In this document: in pieces, positions 36,776 to 46,185 of the stretch
Layout of the letters: every line of letters starts with the position of its first letter
Position numbering within the stretch: position 1 is the stretch's first letter
DNA from: Wujia chipingensis
GTDB taxonomy: Bacteria; Bacillota; Clostridia; Lachnospirales; Lachnospiraceae
Assembly (NCBI RefSeq): GCF_014337155.1
Contig: NZ_CP060632.1
Location: 999,001-1,063,000 of the forward strand
Direction: 5' to 3'
DNA length: 64,000 nucleotides
Translations under genes and position numbers: made by a program
Notes under the pieces: model-generated
Told to the model about the DNA's origin: nothing
Seen by the model: only the letters and a program-made list of their open reading frames with translations
Database searches by the model: none

Positions 36776-38251
36776 ATGTATCGAATGTACGATATGATCA
36801 TGAAGAAGCGGAACGGCGCAGAGCATACTGCAGATGAGATCCGTTTTATCGTGGAAGGGTTTACGAAGGGAGAAATCCCTGATTATCAGATGAGTGCGTG
36901 GCTGATGTGTGTCTACTACAAAGGCATGACGCACGATGAGACCTGCGCACTGACACATGCGATGGCGGAAAGCGGCGACCAGCTCAGTCTTGCAGCCATC
37001 CACGGTGTGAAGGTCGATAAGCACAGTACCGGAGGTGTCGGGGATAAGACGACATTTATCGTGGCTCCGATCCTCGCAAGTCTGGGGGTACCGGTTGCGA
37101 AGATGAGCGGCAGAGGACTTGGACACACGGGCGGTACGATTGATAAGTTAGAGGCGATTCCGGGTTTCTGTGTGAGTATCCCGGAGACAGAATTTATTGA
37201 ACACGTCAATTCGATGAAGTTGGCGCTTGTCGGACAGACCGGAGATCTGGCACCGGCAGATAAGAAGATCTATGCGCTGCGCGATGTGACGGCGACAGTC
37301 GACAGTCTGCCGCTCATTGCATCTTCGATTATGAGCAAGAAGCTTGCGGCAGGTGCGGATGCAATCGTGCTGGATGTGAAATGTGGCAGCGGCGCATTTA
37401 TGAAGAACGAAACAGATGCAAAGGCGTTGGCACAGATCATGGTTGATATCGGCAAATCTGCTGGCAGAACGTGTTATGGTGTGATTACGGATATGAACGA
37501 ACCGCTCGGCTGCAAGGTTGGCAATGCGCTCGAAGTGATCGAGGCGGTGCAGGTGTTGTCGATGAAGGATGTGAAGCCATATCTCACATATGACACAAGC
37601 GGGGATACAGACGTGCAGAGCCGGTGTGATGCCTATAGTGCAATCGAAAATATAGCGCAACAGGGATATGGTGCGGACCGCACAGACAAGGCAGATTGTG
37701 CGGGGATGGAAAATTGTGCGGGCTACGACAGGCATGGTATTCACCGCCTGCTTACTGTATCACTCACATTGGCGGCATACATGTATATGGCGGCAGGAAA
37801 ATCCGATGATTTTGAAGCTGCGAAGGCACAGTGTGAAAAAGCAATCGAGAGCGGTGCGGCACTTGCCAAGTTCAAAGAGTTTGTGGAAGCACAGGGTGGC
37901 GATGGCACATACATCGACGATGTGAACAAATTCCGGCTCGCGGCAAACTGTGTTCCGATCGTCTGTGAAGAGGATGGATATCTGGCAGCCTGCAACACAA
38001 GCGAGGTTGGCATGGTGAACCTCATCTTAGGCGGCGGACGTGCAACGAAGGACAGCACGATCAACCTAGGTGTCGGGCTGGATATCAGAAAACATCTGGG
38101 CGACGCAGTGCGAAAAGGCGACGTGCTTGCTTATATGTATATCGATGATATGGGTGTATTCGAAGAAGCAAAGAAACGGTTGCTTGGGGCATATACGGTT
38201 GAGCAGAGACAAATAAAACCAGAGAAACTTGTGAAAGATATAGTGGTGTAG
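36776..38251 (+). CDS. Pyrimidine-nucleoside (thymidine-type) phosphorylase with an insert
   Basis: Cleaves thymidine or uridine with phosphate; the sugar phosphate is then used by DeoB. The signature VDKHSTGGVGDKTT (about 82-95) binds phosphate, and GRGLGHTGGTIDKLE follows. Usual length is about 430-440 residues, but this protein has 491. The extra 50-60 residues lie at about 264-324, between EVIEAVQVL and SLTLAAYMYMAAG, and are Cys/Asp-rich. The reading frame is open throughout, so the insert is translated. GGGGGTGA ribosome site. Confidence 0.93.
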   Translation: MYRMYDMIMKKRNGAEHTADEIRFIVEGFTKGEIPDYQMSAWLMCVYYKGMTHDETCALTHAMAESGDQLSLAAIHGVKVDKHSTGGVGDKTTFIVAPILASLGVPVAKMSGRGLGHTGGTIDKLEAIPGFCVSIPETEFIEHVNSMKLALVGQTGDLAPADKKIYALRDVTATVDSLPLIASSIMSKKLAAGADAIVLDVKCGSGAFMKNETDAKALAQIMVDIGKSAGRTCYGVITDMNEPLGCKVGNALEVIEAVQVLSMKDVKPYLTYDTSGDTDVQSRCDAYSAIENIAQQGYGADRTDKADCAGMENCAGYDRHGIHRLLTVSLTLAAYMYMAAGKSDDFEAAKAQCEKAIESGAALAKFKEFVEAQGGDGTYIDDVNKFRLAANCVPIVCEEDGYLAACNTSEVGMVNLILGGGRATKDSTINLGVGLDIRKHLGDAVRKGDVLAYMYIDDMGVFEEAKKRLLGAYTVEQRQIKPEKLVKDIVV

Positions 38252-38272
38252 GGAAAATTACAGGAGGGGCGA

Positions 38273-41200
38273 ATGAAAAAACGTAGAGGGAAGAGACTTG
38301 TTGCATATATCATTGCATTTGCAATGATATTCAGTATGGGTATGACGGAACTGTCGCCAATCGCAGAGGCGGCACAGTACACAATACTGGAGACGGATGT
38401 AAGTGCGCCATCGACAGGATGTACGATGTTCGGGGTGTATGGAACGTATTATGTAGATGCACAAAATGCATTGAACCGGATTAATGAAATAAGAAAAGAA
38501 GCATGCGAGGCAGGAAATGTACCAGATCCGAGAAATTCAAACCGGATGCTTACGGCATCCGATTATGTACCAATCAAATGGTCGACCGATCTGGAGCGGA
38601 TTGCGAGAATCCGTGCGGTGGAAGGTGGATTGTGTTTCGGATTTGTGGGAAGTGGACATAACCGTCTGAATGGGAAAGGCTTGAGTACTGTAAAATACAA
38701 TGGTGTATCAACATATGCCGAAGTGTTAGCGTATAATTGGAATAAGGGAAATCTGGTATCGGGGATTAACCAGTGGTATGACGAGAAATCTGACTGGGTA
38801 AAGCAGACATCAGATGCCGTAACCGGTCACTATACAAGCATGATTGATCCAAGGAATACCTATGTTGGACTGGGGGATTTTTATACAACTGCCTCTGGTT
38901 ATCCGAATACGTTAGCGGGTGAGTTTAACAGCACTTCCCAGAGCTTAAGCCAGTCTGCCTTATCAGGACATACAGATATTATGCAGAAAGTCGAAGTAAA
39001 AGACGCATATATCAACAAGTATTATCTTAAGGGGGAAGCAACACAGTATTTAGGAGAAACGCAGAAACTCACACCGATGGTTCATCTGGTAAATGGATCA
39101 GAGACTCTTGATCTCTGGGTGATTGATACTGTTACATACACATCCTCTGATACAACAGTAGCAAGCGTGACAGCGGATGGAGTAGTTACTGCAAAGAAAG
39201 CCGGAACTACAACGATTACTTGCAAAAAAGGAAGTACCGTACTTTGTACATTTAGTCTTACTGTGAGCTGTAATCATAATAAAGTATTGCAGTCAACAGT
39301 TCAACCAACGTGTCAGACAACCGGAGAGAACATATACAAGTGTTCAAAATGCGGGATGACCATAAAAGAAACAATAGAAAAAGCACCACATTCCTACGTC
39401 TATGGTACGGCTGACAGTACAGGCAAGGCAACCGGTGTCTGCTCTTTCTGTAACGCAACGATTACGATTGTTCCTCCGACATCAATGTTGTTATGTTGGA
39501 GAAATAGTGAATCGTCGGATAGTTATTATCATCTAAGTGTACCAACTGAAAATTCAGTAGGTTCAAATATTTTGTGTTATGTAAAAGATGTGAATGGAGA
39601 TAGCGGTTATCGAGATGTTATGTTTGAAAGCTCAGATGACAGTATTGTAGAGGCTCCCAAAAAGAGTATTGTACAACCGAACGATGCTGTTTTGAAAGTG
39701 AAAAAAGCAGGAATTGTTACGATTTCTGTATACCCAAAATACAACCCTTCTATAAAAAGATCCTACACAATTCGAGTAGGAGCAACTGGATCGGTAGATA
39801 TCAGTAATGCGGTAGTGACACTGGCGAAGACGTCTATATCATGTGGAACAAGTACATCTGCGGTTGCTCCAACAGTAACTTATAATGGCATTAAGCTGAC
39901 AAGCGGAACAGATTATACCGTGAGTCATTCGACGAGTGGAACAACAGGTACATGCAAGATTACGGGTAAAGGCATCTTTTCAAAATCAGTTGAGAAAACA
40001 TACACCATTACACATACATATGTGAATGATCCGACAGTAACAGGAGCATTAAAAAGCAATGCAACGTGTACGAAGAAAGCAACATATTACAAGAGCTGTT
40101 CCAACTGTAAAAAGCTAAGTACAGAGACTTTTGAATCTGGCAGTCTGGCAGCACATTCTTATACGGTACAGCATGTAGATACAGCGCATTTCGCGAGTGC
40201 AGCAACCTGTGAAAAGCCGGCAGCGTATTATTATAGCTGTGCGGGATGTGGACAGAAGGGAACGACAACATTTTATAGCGGAGACAAACTGAACCATCAG
40301 TATACACAGAAAGTTCAGACGGAAGCTGCGTTAAAGGAACCGGCAAATTGCGTATCGCCGGCAATTTATTATTATAGTTGTGCGAGATGCGGAGCAGTAG
40401 ATAAGTCTGCAAATGCAAAAACGTATACATATGGTACGGCAGGGGATCATTCTTATACTAAAAAGATAATATCCGATACATATCTTGCAAGTGCAGCGAA
40501 TTGTTCATCATCAGCCAGATATTACTATGCATGTAGTGGATGTAATGAGAAGGGAGATGTGCAATATTCGTATGGAAAAGCATTGGGGCATGCGTATTCT
40601 GTAAAGCATATATCTGATGCTTACATGGCAAGTGCAGCAACATGTACGTCACCGGCAACATATTATTACGAGTGCAGTCGGTGCGGAAAAACAGGTACAG
40701 ATGTGTTTACGTATGGTGATAAATTGCCGCATCAATTTACGGCGAAGATAGTAAGCAATACAACGAAAAAGTCGGATGCAACCTATGATTCGCCAGCTGT
40801 GTACTATTATAGCTGTTCACAGTGTGGCGCGGTAAGTGGAAGCAGTACATTTACATATGGAACTACAGTACCAAGACCAACGGTAATTCCACAAGTAGAT
40901 GTCAGCTACAAGACGCATATCCAGACATATGGTGATTCCCAACCGGCAATGTCAAATGGCTGGATGGCAGGTACAAGTGGTGAAGCAAAACGATTGGAAA
41001 ATATATGGGTGCGTGTATCCGGAAATGCGAATCTTGGTGTACAGTACACTACACATTGCCAGACGTATGGATGGCTGCCGTGGTCTGCAAATGGCGAGAA
41101 AAACGGAACGAGCGGTGAGGCAAAACGTTTAGAAGCAATCAAAATCCGTCTGACCGGAGCAGATAAAGATAACTATGATATTTATTATCGTGTACATGCA

Positions 41201-41917
41201 CAGTCATTCGGCTGGCTTGCATGGGCAAAAAATGGGGAACCATCCGGAACAGCAGGGTATGGAAAGCGGTTGGAAGGAATTCAGATTGTTGTAGTGAAGA
41301 AAGGAGAATCGGCGCCAGGACAATCGTATGCGAATGTGAATCCGTCATCTGTGAATACCCGTGCTTATGTTGCTTTGCAGAATGGTTCGATTCAGATTCC
41401 GGGGGATGCGTATAACGCCAATATAATGTATAAGACCCATGTACAATCCTTTGGCTGGCAGACATGGAAAACCAACGGACAGATGTCCGGAACCAGCGGC
41501 AAGGCAAAGCGGTTGGAAGGAATCAATATCAAGTTGTCGAACGCATCATATTCAGGTGGTGTAAGGTACACAACGCATGTACAATCTTATGGATGGCAGG
41601 GAAATGAAAATGATCCGAATACATGGAGAAATGATGGAGAAATGTCCGGTACAAGCGGACAGGCAAAACGATTAGAAGCAATCCGGATTTCGCTCTATGG
41701 AGAGATGGCAGAACACTATGATATTTATTACCGCGTACATGCACAGTCGTTTGGCTGGCTGTCGTGGGCAAAAAACGGAGAAGCATCCGGAACTGCCGGA
41801 CTGGCAAAAAGACTGGAAGGTATACAAATCATATTGGTTCCAAAGGGATCTCCGGAACCCGGAAGAACATACGATAACATAACAGCAACAAATACTGTTT
41901 CCTTTATCAGGAGATAG
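38273..41917 (+). CDS. Secreted CAP-domain protein with Cys-rich repeats and six ChW repeats
   Basis: 1214 residues with a signal peptide (1-34, ending IAEAA). A CAP/SCP-like domain (about 60-205: GSGHNRLNGKG, YAEVLAYN) is followed by a Big_2-like Ig domain (about 265-330). Next come seven units of about 50-60 residues containing C...YYYSCxxCG...H (about 335-870). The end (about 877-1200) holds six ChW repeats of the type THVQSYGWQ...NGEMSGTSGQAKRLEAI. ChW repeats occur in clostridial surface proteins and may bind the wall or host ligands. There is no LPXTG motif. Base composition is more AT-rich than its neighbours. Role unknown; adhesion or matrix function is inferred. Confidence 0.88.
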   Translation: MKKRRGKRLVAYIIAFAMIFSMGMTELSPIAEAAQYTILETDVSAPSTGCTMFGVYGTYYVDAQNALNRINEIRKEACEAGNVPDPRNSNRMLTASDYVPIKWSTDLERIARIRAVEGGLCFGFVGSGHNRLNGKGLSTVKYNGVSTYAEVLAYNWNKGNLVSGINQWYDEKSDWVKQTSDAVTGHYTSMIDPRNTYVGLGDFYTTASGYPNTLAGEFNSTSQSLSQSALSGHTDIMQKVEVKDAYINKYYLKGEATQYLGETQKLTPMVHLVNGSETLDLWVIDTVTYTSSDTTVASVTADGVVTAKKAGTTTITCKKGSTVLCTFSLTVSCNHNKVLQSTVQPTCQTTGENIYKCSKCGMTIKETIEKAPHSYVYGTADSTGKATGVCSFCNATITIVPPTSMLLCWRNSESSDSYYHLSVPTENSVGSNILCYVKDVNGDSGYRDVMFESSDDSIVEAPKKSIVQPNDAVLKVKKAGIVTISVYPKYNPSIKRSYTIRVGATGSVDISNAVVTLAKTSISCGTSTSAVAPTVTYNGIKLTSGTDYTVSHSTSGTTGTCKITGKGIFSKSVEKTYTITHTYVNDPTVTGALKSNATCTKKATYYKSCSNCKKLSTETFESGSLAAHSYTVQHVDTAHFASAATCEKPAAYYYSCAGCGQKGTTTFYSGDKLNHQYTQKVQTEAALKEPANCVSPAIYYYSCARCGAVDKSANAKTYTYGTAGDHSYTKKIISDTYLASAANCSSSARYYYACSGCNEKGDVQYSYGKALGHAYSVKHISDAYMASAATCTSPATYYYECSRCGKTGTDVFTYGDKLPHQFTAKIVSNTTKKSDATYDSPAVYYYSCSQCGAVSGSSTFTYGTTVPRPTVIPQVDVSYKTHIQTYGDSQPAMSNGWMAGTSGEAKRLENIWVRVSGNANLGVQYTTHCQTYGWLPWSANGEKNGTSGEAKRLEAIKIRLTGADKDNYDIYYRVHAQSFGWLAWAKNGEPSGTAGYGKRLEGIQIVVVKKGESAPGQSYANVNPSSVNTRAYVALQNGSIQIPGDAYNANIMYKTHVQSFGWQTWKTNGQMSGTSGKAKRLEGINIKLSNASYSGGVRYTTHVQSYGWQGNENDPNTWRNDGEMSGTSGQAKRLEAIRISLYGEMAEHYDIYYRVHAQSFGWLSWAKNGEASGTAGLAKRLEGIQIILVPKGSPEPGRTYDNITATNTVSFIRR

Positions 41918-41958
41918 TGATACAATACAATATATTTAACATCAAGGAGGCAGAACAA

Positions 41959-42447
41959 ATGAGAGTAGCAGTGATTATGGGTTCCACAAGTGATCTTCCA
42001 AAGGTAGAGCCAGCAATTAAGATTCTGAAGGACTATGGCGTACAGGTTGATGTGCGATGCCTGTCAGCACACCGTGCACATGCAGGACTTTCCGCATTTA
42101 TCGAGGAAGCAAACGGAAATGGCACAGAAGTGTTTATTACAGCCGCAGGTATGGCAGCCGCACTTCCGGGCGTTGTTGCAAGCCAGACGGTTCTTCCGGT
42201 TATCGGTGTTCCAATCTCCGGTTCCGTACTCGATGGACAGGACGCACTTTACTCTATCGTGCAGATGCCATCCGGAATTCCGGTTGCAACCGTAGCAATC
42301 AATGGTGCAAAGAATGCCGCATATCTCGCATTGCAGATCATCGGTGTACAGCATAAGGAAGTGCAGGAAAAGCTCCTTGCAGAGAGAAAGCAGATGGAAG
42401 AAAGCGCCATGAAGGCAAACGAAGAAGTGATTGCAAAATACAACTAA
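41959..42447 (+). CDS. purE: 5-(carboxyamino)imidazole ribonucleotide mutase-like PurE
   Basis: Purine-pathway enzyme acting on CAIR, 162 residues. MGSTSDLPKVEPAI (7-20) and the catalytic His38 in SAHR are present, as is LPVIGVPISGSVLDGQDALYSIVQMPSG. Two usual features differ: SAHR is followed by AHAGL in place of TP, and the AGxAAHLPG loop reads AAGMAAALPG. The frame opens upstream at 41917, but ATG 41959 has AAGGAGG 8 bases before it and the normal N-terminus. No purK or other pur gene is adjacent. Confidence 0.93.
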   Translation: MRVAVIMGSTSDLPKVEPAIKILKDYGVQVDVRCLSAHRAHAGLSAFIEEANGNGTEVFITAAGMAAALPGVVASQTVLPVIGVPISGSVLDGQDALYSIVQMPSGIPVATVAINGAKNAAYLALQIIGVQHKEVQEKLLAERKQMEESAMKANEEVIAKYN

Positions 42448-42489
42448 GACAAGTTGCAGAGACAACACCAATTTTTAACAAAATTCCAT

Positions 42490-42518
42490 TTTACTTTACT
42501 ATCTTTATCAAGTATAAT
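42490..42518 (+). promoter_or_regulatory. SigA promoter of the pspA-like gene
   Basis: TTTACT (42490-42495), a 17-base spacer and TATAAT (42513-42518), with a leader of about 50 bases and an AGGAGGG ribosome site. Confidence 0.72.
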
Positions 42519-42575
42519 AAAAGCAACGTGGATTTCACGGTATGAAGATGAGAATTATAGGAGGGTTTTATTACA

Positions 42576-43259
42576 ATGGGAATTTTACAGAGATTTAAAG
42601 ACATTATGGCTTCAAATATCAATGCACTTCTCGATAAGGCAGAAGATCCGGAGAAGATGATTGATCAGACACTTCGCAACCTGACGAAGGATCTGGCAGA
42701 AGTGAAGAAGGAAACAGCTGCCGTTATGGCAGATGAGCAGAGATGCAAGCGTGAGCTTGATGAAGTGAATTCTGAGATTACAAAGATGCAGGCATACGCA
42801 GAGAAGGCACTTCTTGCCGGAAACGAAGCAGATGCCATGAAGTTCTTAGAGCAGAAGAACCAGCTTACAGCGAAGCAGGCAAGCTTGCAGCAGACCTATG
42901 ATGTTGCAGCTGCAAATGCGATGAAGATGCGTCAGATGCATGACAAGCTTGTGACAGATATCAACCAGCTTGACTCCCGCCGTGATGCAATCAAGGCGAA
43001 GATGAAGGTTGCTAAGACTCAGGATCGTCTGAACAAGATGACGAACAATCTGTCAGATTCAGCAAGCAGCATGGCTGCCTTTGATCGTATGGAAGCAAAG
43101 GCGAACGCAATGCTTGATCAGGCAAATGCCATGACCGAATTAAATCAGACAACACAGGAGAGTGGTATCGACAGTTTAGCAGCCAAGTATGATGCAGCTC
43201 CAAATGCAGCTGTACAGGATGAGCTGGCAGCGATGAAGGCAAAGTTAGGTTTACAGTAA
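42576..43259 (+). CDS. PspA/IM30 family membrane-stress protein
   Basis: 227 residues, nearly all helical coiled coil. The opening MGILQRFKDIMASNINALLD is the amphipathic membrane-binding helix of the PspA/Vipp1 family, and EDPEKMIDQTLRNLTKDLAEVKK is its most conserved segment. Such proteins oligomerise on damaged membranes. No pspF or liaFSR-type regulators are adjacent. pcrA begins 4 bases after its stop, so the two are co-transcribed. Confidence 0.93.
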   Translation: MGILQRFKDIMASNINALLDKAEDPEKMIDQTLRNLTKDLAEVKKETAAVMADEQRCKRELDEVNSEITKMQAYAEKALLAGNEADAMKFLEQKNQLTAKQASLQQTYDVAAANAMKMRQMHDKLVTDINQLDSRRDAIKAKMKVAKTQDRLNKMTNNLSDSASSMAAFDRMEAKANAMLDQANAMTELNQTTQESGIDSLAAKYDAAPNAAVQDELAAMKAKLGLQ

Positions 43260-43263
43260 ACCG

Positions 43264-45543
43264 ATGCCAGGATTAAATGACAAACAGTTAGAGGCCTGTT
43301 GTACAACCGACGGGCCTTTACTTATTTTAGCTGGTGCTGGCTCTGGAAAGACCAGAGTGATCACGCACCGGATCGCATATCTGATTGATGAGATGTCAGT
43401 CAATCCATACAATATACTGGCAATCACATTTACGAACAAGGCTGCGGCAGAGATGCGGGAACGAGTAGATAATCTGGTAGGATTTGGTGCTGAGAGTGTG
43501 TGGGTATCAACCTTCCATTCCATGTGTGTGCGGATTCTGCGTAAACATATTGACAAGATTGGTGGAACAAGCAGTTTCACAATCTATGATGCAAGTGAAC
43601 AGAAGACAGTTGTAAAAGAAGTGCTGAAATATCTGCAATTAGACCCGAAGCTCTATCCGGAGCGGGCGATGCTTTCGGCGATATCGAAGGCGAAGGAAGG
43701 GTACATGACACCGGACGATTACGAGAAAGAACATGCAGCAAGCTTCCGGGACCAGAAGATTGCAGAGGTTTACCGGGAATATCAGAAGCGTCTGCAGAGC
43801 AACAATGCGCTTGATTTTGACGATCTGATTTTTAAGACGATCTTCCTTTTTGAGACGAACCCGGATGTGCTTGCCGAATACCAGACTCGGTTTCGGTACA
43901 TTATGGTGGACGAGTATCAGGATACAAACCATACACAGTTTATATTGGTGAAGATGCTGGCTGCAAAATACCGGAATCTGTGCGTCGTGGGTGATGACGA
44001 CCAGAGTATCTATAAATTCCGTGGCGCGAACATCTATAATATCCTGAATTTTGAGGAAGAATACCCGGATGCTAAGGTGGTAAAGCTTGAGCAGAACTAT
44101 CGTTCCAAGGCGAATATCTTAAATTCTGCGAATGCGGTGATCGCGAATAATGAGGGAAGAAAGGATAAACGTCTCTGGACTGAGCAGGAAGATGGTGAGA
44201 AGGTAACATTTACCCGTTACGGTACGGAGTACGAGGAGGCAAACGGTGTTGCGTCCCGGATCAAAACCTTGAAGAATCAGGGGGTATCACTCGATGATAT
44301 CGCGATCCTGTATCGTACGAATGCGCAGTCCCGTGTGCTTGAGGAAAAACTTCTGTATGAGAATCTGCCATATAAGATCTATGGTGGACAGAATTTCTAT
44401 GGAAGAAAAGAAATCATGGATCTCGTAAGCTATCTGAAGGTGCTTGCAAATCCGATTGACGATCAGGCAATCAAACGTATTATCAATGTGCCGAAGCGTG
44501 GAATCGGTGCGACGACCGTGGATAAGCTTGATATGTATGCACAGTCGAATGAGTATAATCTGTATGATGCATTGTTAGATATCGAAGAAGTACCAGGCAT
44601 GACACGTAACGTGGAGAAGATTCGCAAGTTTACAGATATGATGGAAGGCTTTAAGGCGCGTCTGGTACATGGAGAATTCATCAGTGAAGTGTTCGATGCA
44701 ATCATGGATGAAAGTGGATATCGTGAAGCGCTTACCGCAGAGGCTACGGATGAGGCGCGTACCCGGTTGGATAACTTAGAGGAATTAAAGAATAAGATCG
44801 TTACCTATGAAGAGAGTGCAGAGGTGCCGACGCTGACCGGACTTCTTGAAGATATTGCACTCGTGGCAGACACTGAGGAGGAAGACGAAGATGGTGTGCC
44901 AACCGCGAAGGTGACGTTGATGACATTACATAGCGCGAAAGGTCTGGAGTTTCCATATGTATTTATGACAGGTATGGAAGAACGGTTATTCCCAAGTGGC
45001 ATGTCGCTGGATTCGGATGATCCAGATGCGCTTGAAGAGGAGCGGAGACTTTGCTATGTCGGAATTACACGTGCGATGGAGAAACTGTATATGACGGCTG
45101 CCGGACAACGGATGGTGCATGGTTCGACGAATTTCGAGGAAGTATCGCGGTTCGTCAAGGAGATTCCGAAGCATTATCTCGAGTATGAAGAGAAGGCTTT
45201 TGGCTATGCACCTGCGAATATGGATCGGATTCCATCAAAGAAACCGGCAGAGCAGGTGATTCAGCTAAAGGCATATGGCAAGAACAATCCGTATACGCGC
45301 TCTGCCACGTCAAATGCGAACCCGAGTGCCAATCCGGGATTTGGAAAGGCATTTCCGATGGGAAATGCAGCTTCTGCACCGGCAAGCTATGAAGTAGGAG
45401 ATAAAGTACGCCATATTAAATTTGGAAATGGCGAGGTGATTGATGTGATTCCATCGGGCGGCGATCAGGAAATCGTCGTGAATTTCGACCGTGTTGGTGA
45501 AAAACATTTATTTGCATCGCTTGTAAAAATGAAAAAGTTGTAA
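43264..45543 (+). CDS. pcrA: ATP-dependent DNA helicase PcrA
   Basis: A superfamily 1A 3'-5' helicase for repair and plasmid replication. 759 residues. Q motif in LNDKQLEAC, Walker A AGAGSGKTRVITHR (about 20-33), Walker B VDEYQDTNHTQF, GDDDQSIYKFRGA, and LMTLHSAKGLEFPYVF. The C-terminal GDKVRHIKFGNGEVIDV is the Tudor-like domain that binds RNA polymerase. No strong ribosome site precedes the ATG, which lies 4 bases after the pspA-like stop; reinitiation is likely. Confidence 0.96.
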   Translation: MPGLNDKQLEACCTTDGPLLILAGAGSGKTRVITHRIAYLIDEMSVNPYNILAITFTNKAAAEMRERVDNLVGFGAESVWVSTFHSMCVRILRKHIDKIGGTSSFTIYDASEQKTVVKEVLKYLQLDPKLYPERAMLSAISKAKEGYMTPDDYEKEHAASFRDQKIAEVYREYQKRLQSNNALDFDDLIFKTIFLFETNPDVLAEYQTRFRYIMVDEYQDTNHTQFILVKMLAAKYRNLCVVGDDDQSIYKFRGANIYNILNFEEEYPDAKVVKLEQNYRSKANILNSANAVIANNEGRKDKRLWTEQEDGEKVTFTRYGTEYEEANGVASRIKTLKNQGVSLDDIAILYRTNAQSRVLEEKLLYENLPYKIYGGQNFYGRKEIMDLVSYLKVLANPIDDQAIKRIINVPKRGIGATTVDKLDMYAQSNEYNLYDALLDIEEVPGMTRNVEKIRKFTDMMEGFKARLVHGEFISEVFDAIMDESGYREALTAEATDEARTRLDNLEELKNKIVTYEESAEVPTLTGLLEDIALVADTEEEDEDGVPTAKVTLMTLHSAKGLEFPYVFMTGMEERLFPSGMSLDSDDPDALEEERRLCYVGITRAMEKLYMTAAGQRMVHGSTNFEEVSRFVKEIPKHYLEYEEKAFGYAPANMDRIPSKKPAEQVIQLKAYGKNNPYTRSATSNANPSANPGFGKAFPMGNAASAPASYEVGDKVRHIKFGNGEVIDVIPSGGDQEIVVNFDRVGEKHLFASLVKMKKL

Positions 45544-45616
45544 ATCACGGTAGAAATATCGGATAAGCTGTGGTAAAATTAGTTTATCAGTAGCGATGAA
45601 AGGAAGGTAGAAAACT

Positions 45617-45871
45617 ATGAGAAAGTGTTGTGACGAAGTAAAAGTTGTAAAAGAAGACGAATGCGTAACAGAAGCAAAGAACGCGTTTCTCTCTGTTGCA
45701 TTGATCGTTGGTATTCTGACAATCATCGTAGGTATCTGCGTAGCAGTTTACAAGTACCTGACACCAGATTACTTAGATGATTTCGATGATTACGATGATG
45801 ACTTTGATGATAGCTTCTTTGATGATGACGATGCAGAGGCATCCGCAGAGGAGAAGAAGGACGGAGAATAA
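45617..45871 (+). CDS. Small membrane protein with a polyaspartate tail
   Basis: 84 residues. One hydrophobic helix at about 24-46 is flanked by a basic/Cys N-terminus (MRKCCDEVKVV) and a strongly acidic tail, DDFDDYDDDFDDSFFDDDD, followed by EASAEEKKDGE. GAAAGGAAGG ribosome site. Function unknown; the tail could bind Ca2+ or other cations. It has a clear terminator. Confidence 0.78.
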   Translation: MRKCCDEVKVVKEDECVTEAKNAFLSVALIVGILTIIVGICVAVYKYLTPDYLDDFDDYDDDFDDSFFDDDDAEASAEEKKDGE

Positions 45872-45894
45872 AACATACTTCGGAAGATGGTTAC

Positions 45895-45936
45895 AAAAAC
45901 CTGCCGCACCAGAATTGGTGTGGCAGGTTTTTTTGT
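45895..45936 (+). terminator. Terminator after the acidic-tail protein gene
   Basis: AAAAACCTGCCGCACCA pairs with TGGTGTGGCAGGTTTTT and is followed by more T. A second small hairpin, GTGCGCC-TTGC-GGTGCAC (45941-45958), follows. Confidence 0.92.
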
Positions 45937-46004
45937 GGTGGTGCGCCTTGCGGTGCACGATTCTAAAATAGTCAAAAATAGCGTGTTTTTGCAGGCATGA
46001 TATA

Positions 46005-46033
46005 TTGAAAATACGGATGGTTTCGTGTAGAAT
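46005..46033 (+). promoter_or_regulatory. SigA promoter of the giant adhesin gene
   Basis: TTGAAA (46005-46010), a 17-base spacer and TAGAAT (46028-46033). The predicted start near 46040 leaves a leader of about 145 bases. Confidence 0.65.
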
Positions 46034-46039
46034 ATTATG

Positions 46040-46185
46040 CAATAGTGGGTTACTGTCGATATAAAATCTGAACAGTAATTAATCTAATTGTTCTCTGCGT
46101 GAAGAAACGTCAGAGTTTATCATAGATGGTTCCAATGCATATATGCCAGGATGCATTTGAAAAAAGAAAATGGAGGATGGAGTTT
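46040..46185 (+). other. Long structured 5' leader of the adhesin gene
   Basis: The leader holds TTACTGT (46050-46056) pairing with ACAGTAA (46072-46078), and CTCTGCGT (46093-46100) pairing with ACG and CAGAG (46107-46115), the latter followed by TTTAT. GGAGGATGGAG precedes the ATG. It does not fit any riboswitch class I can recall, including c-di-GMP types. Apart from this leader, the promoter and terminator hairpins, nothing else is seen in the 314-base gap 45872-46185. Confidence 0.5.

Noticed and set aside
45872..46185. A c-di-GMP riboswitch before the adhesin
   Set aside because: The conserved core of neither c-di-GMP class could be found; only generic stem-loops are visible.
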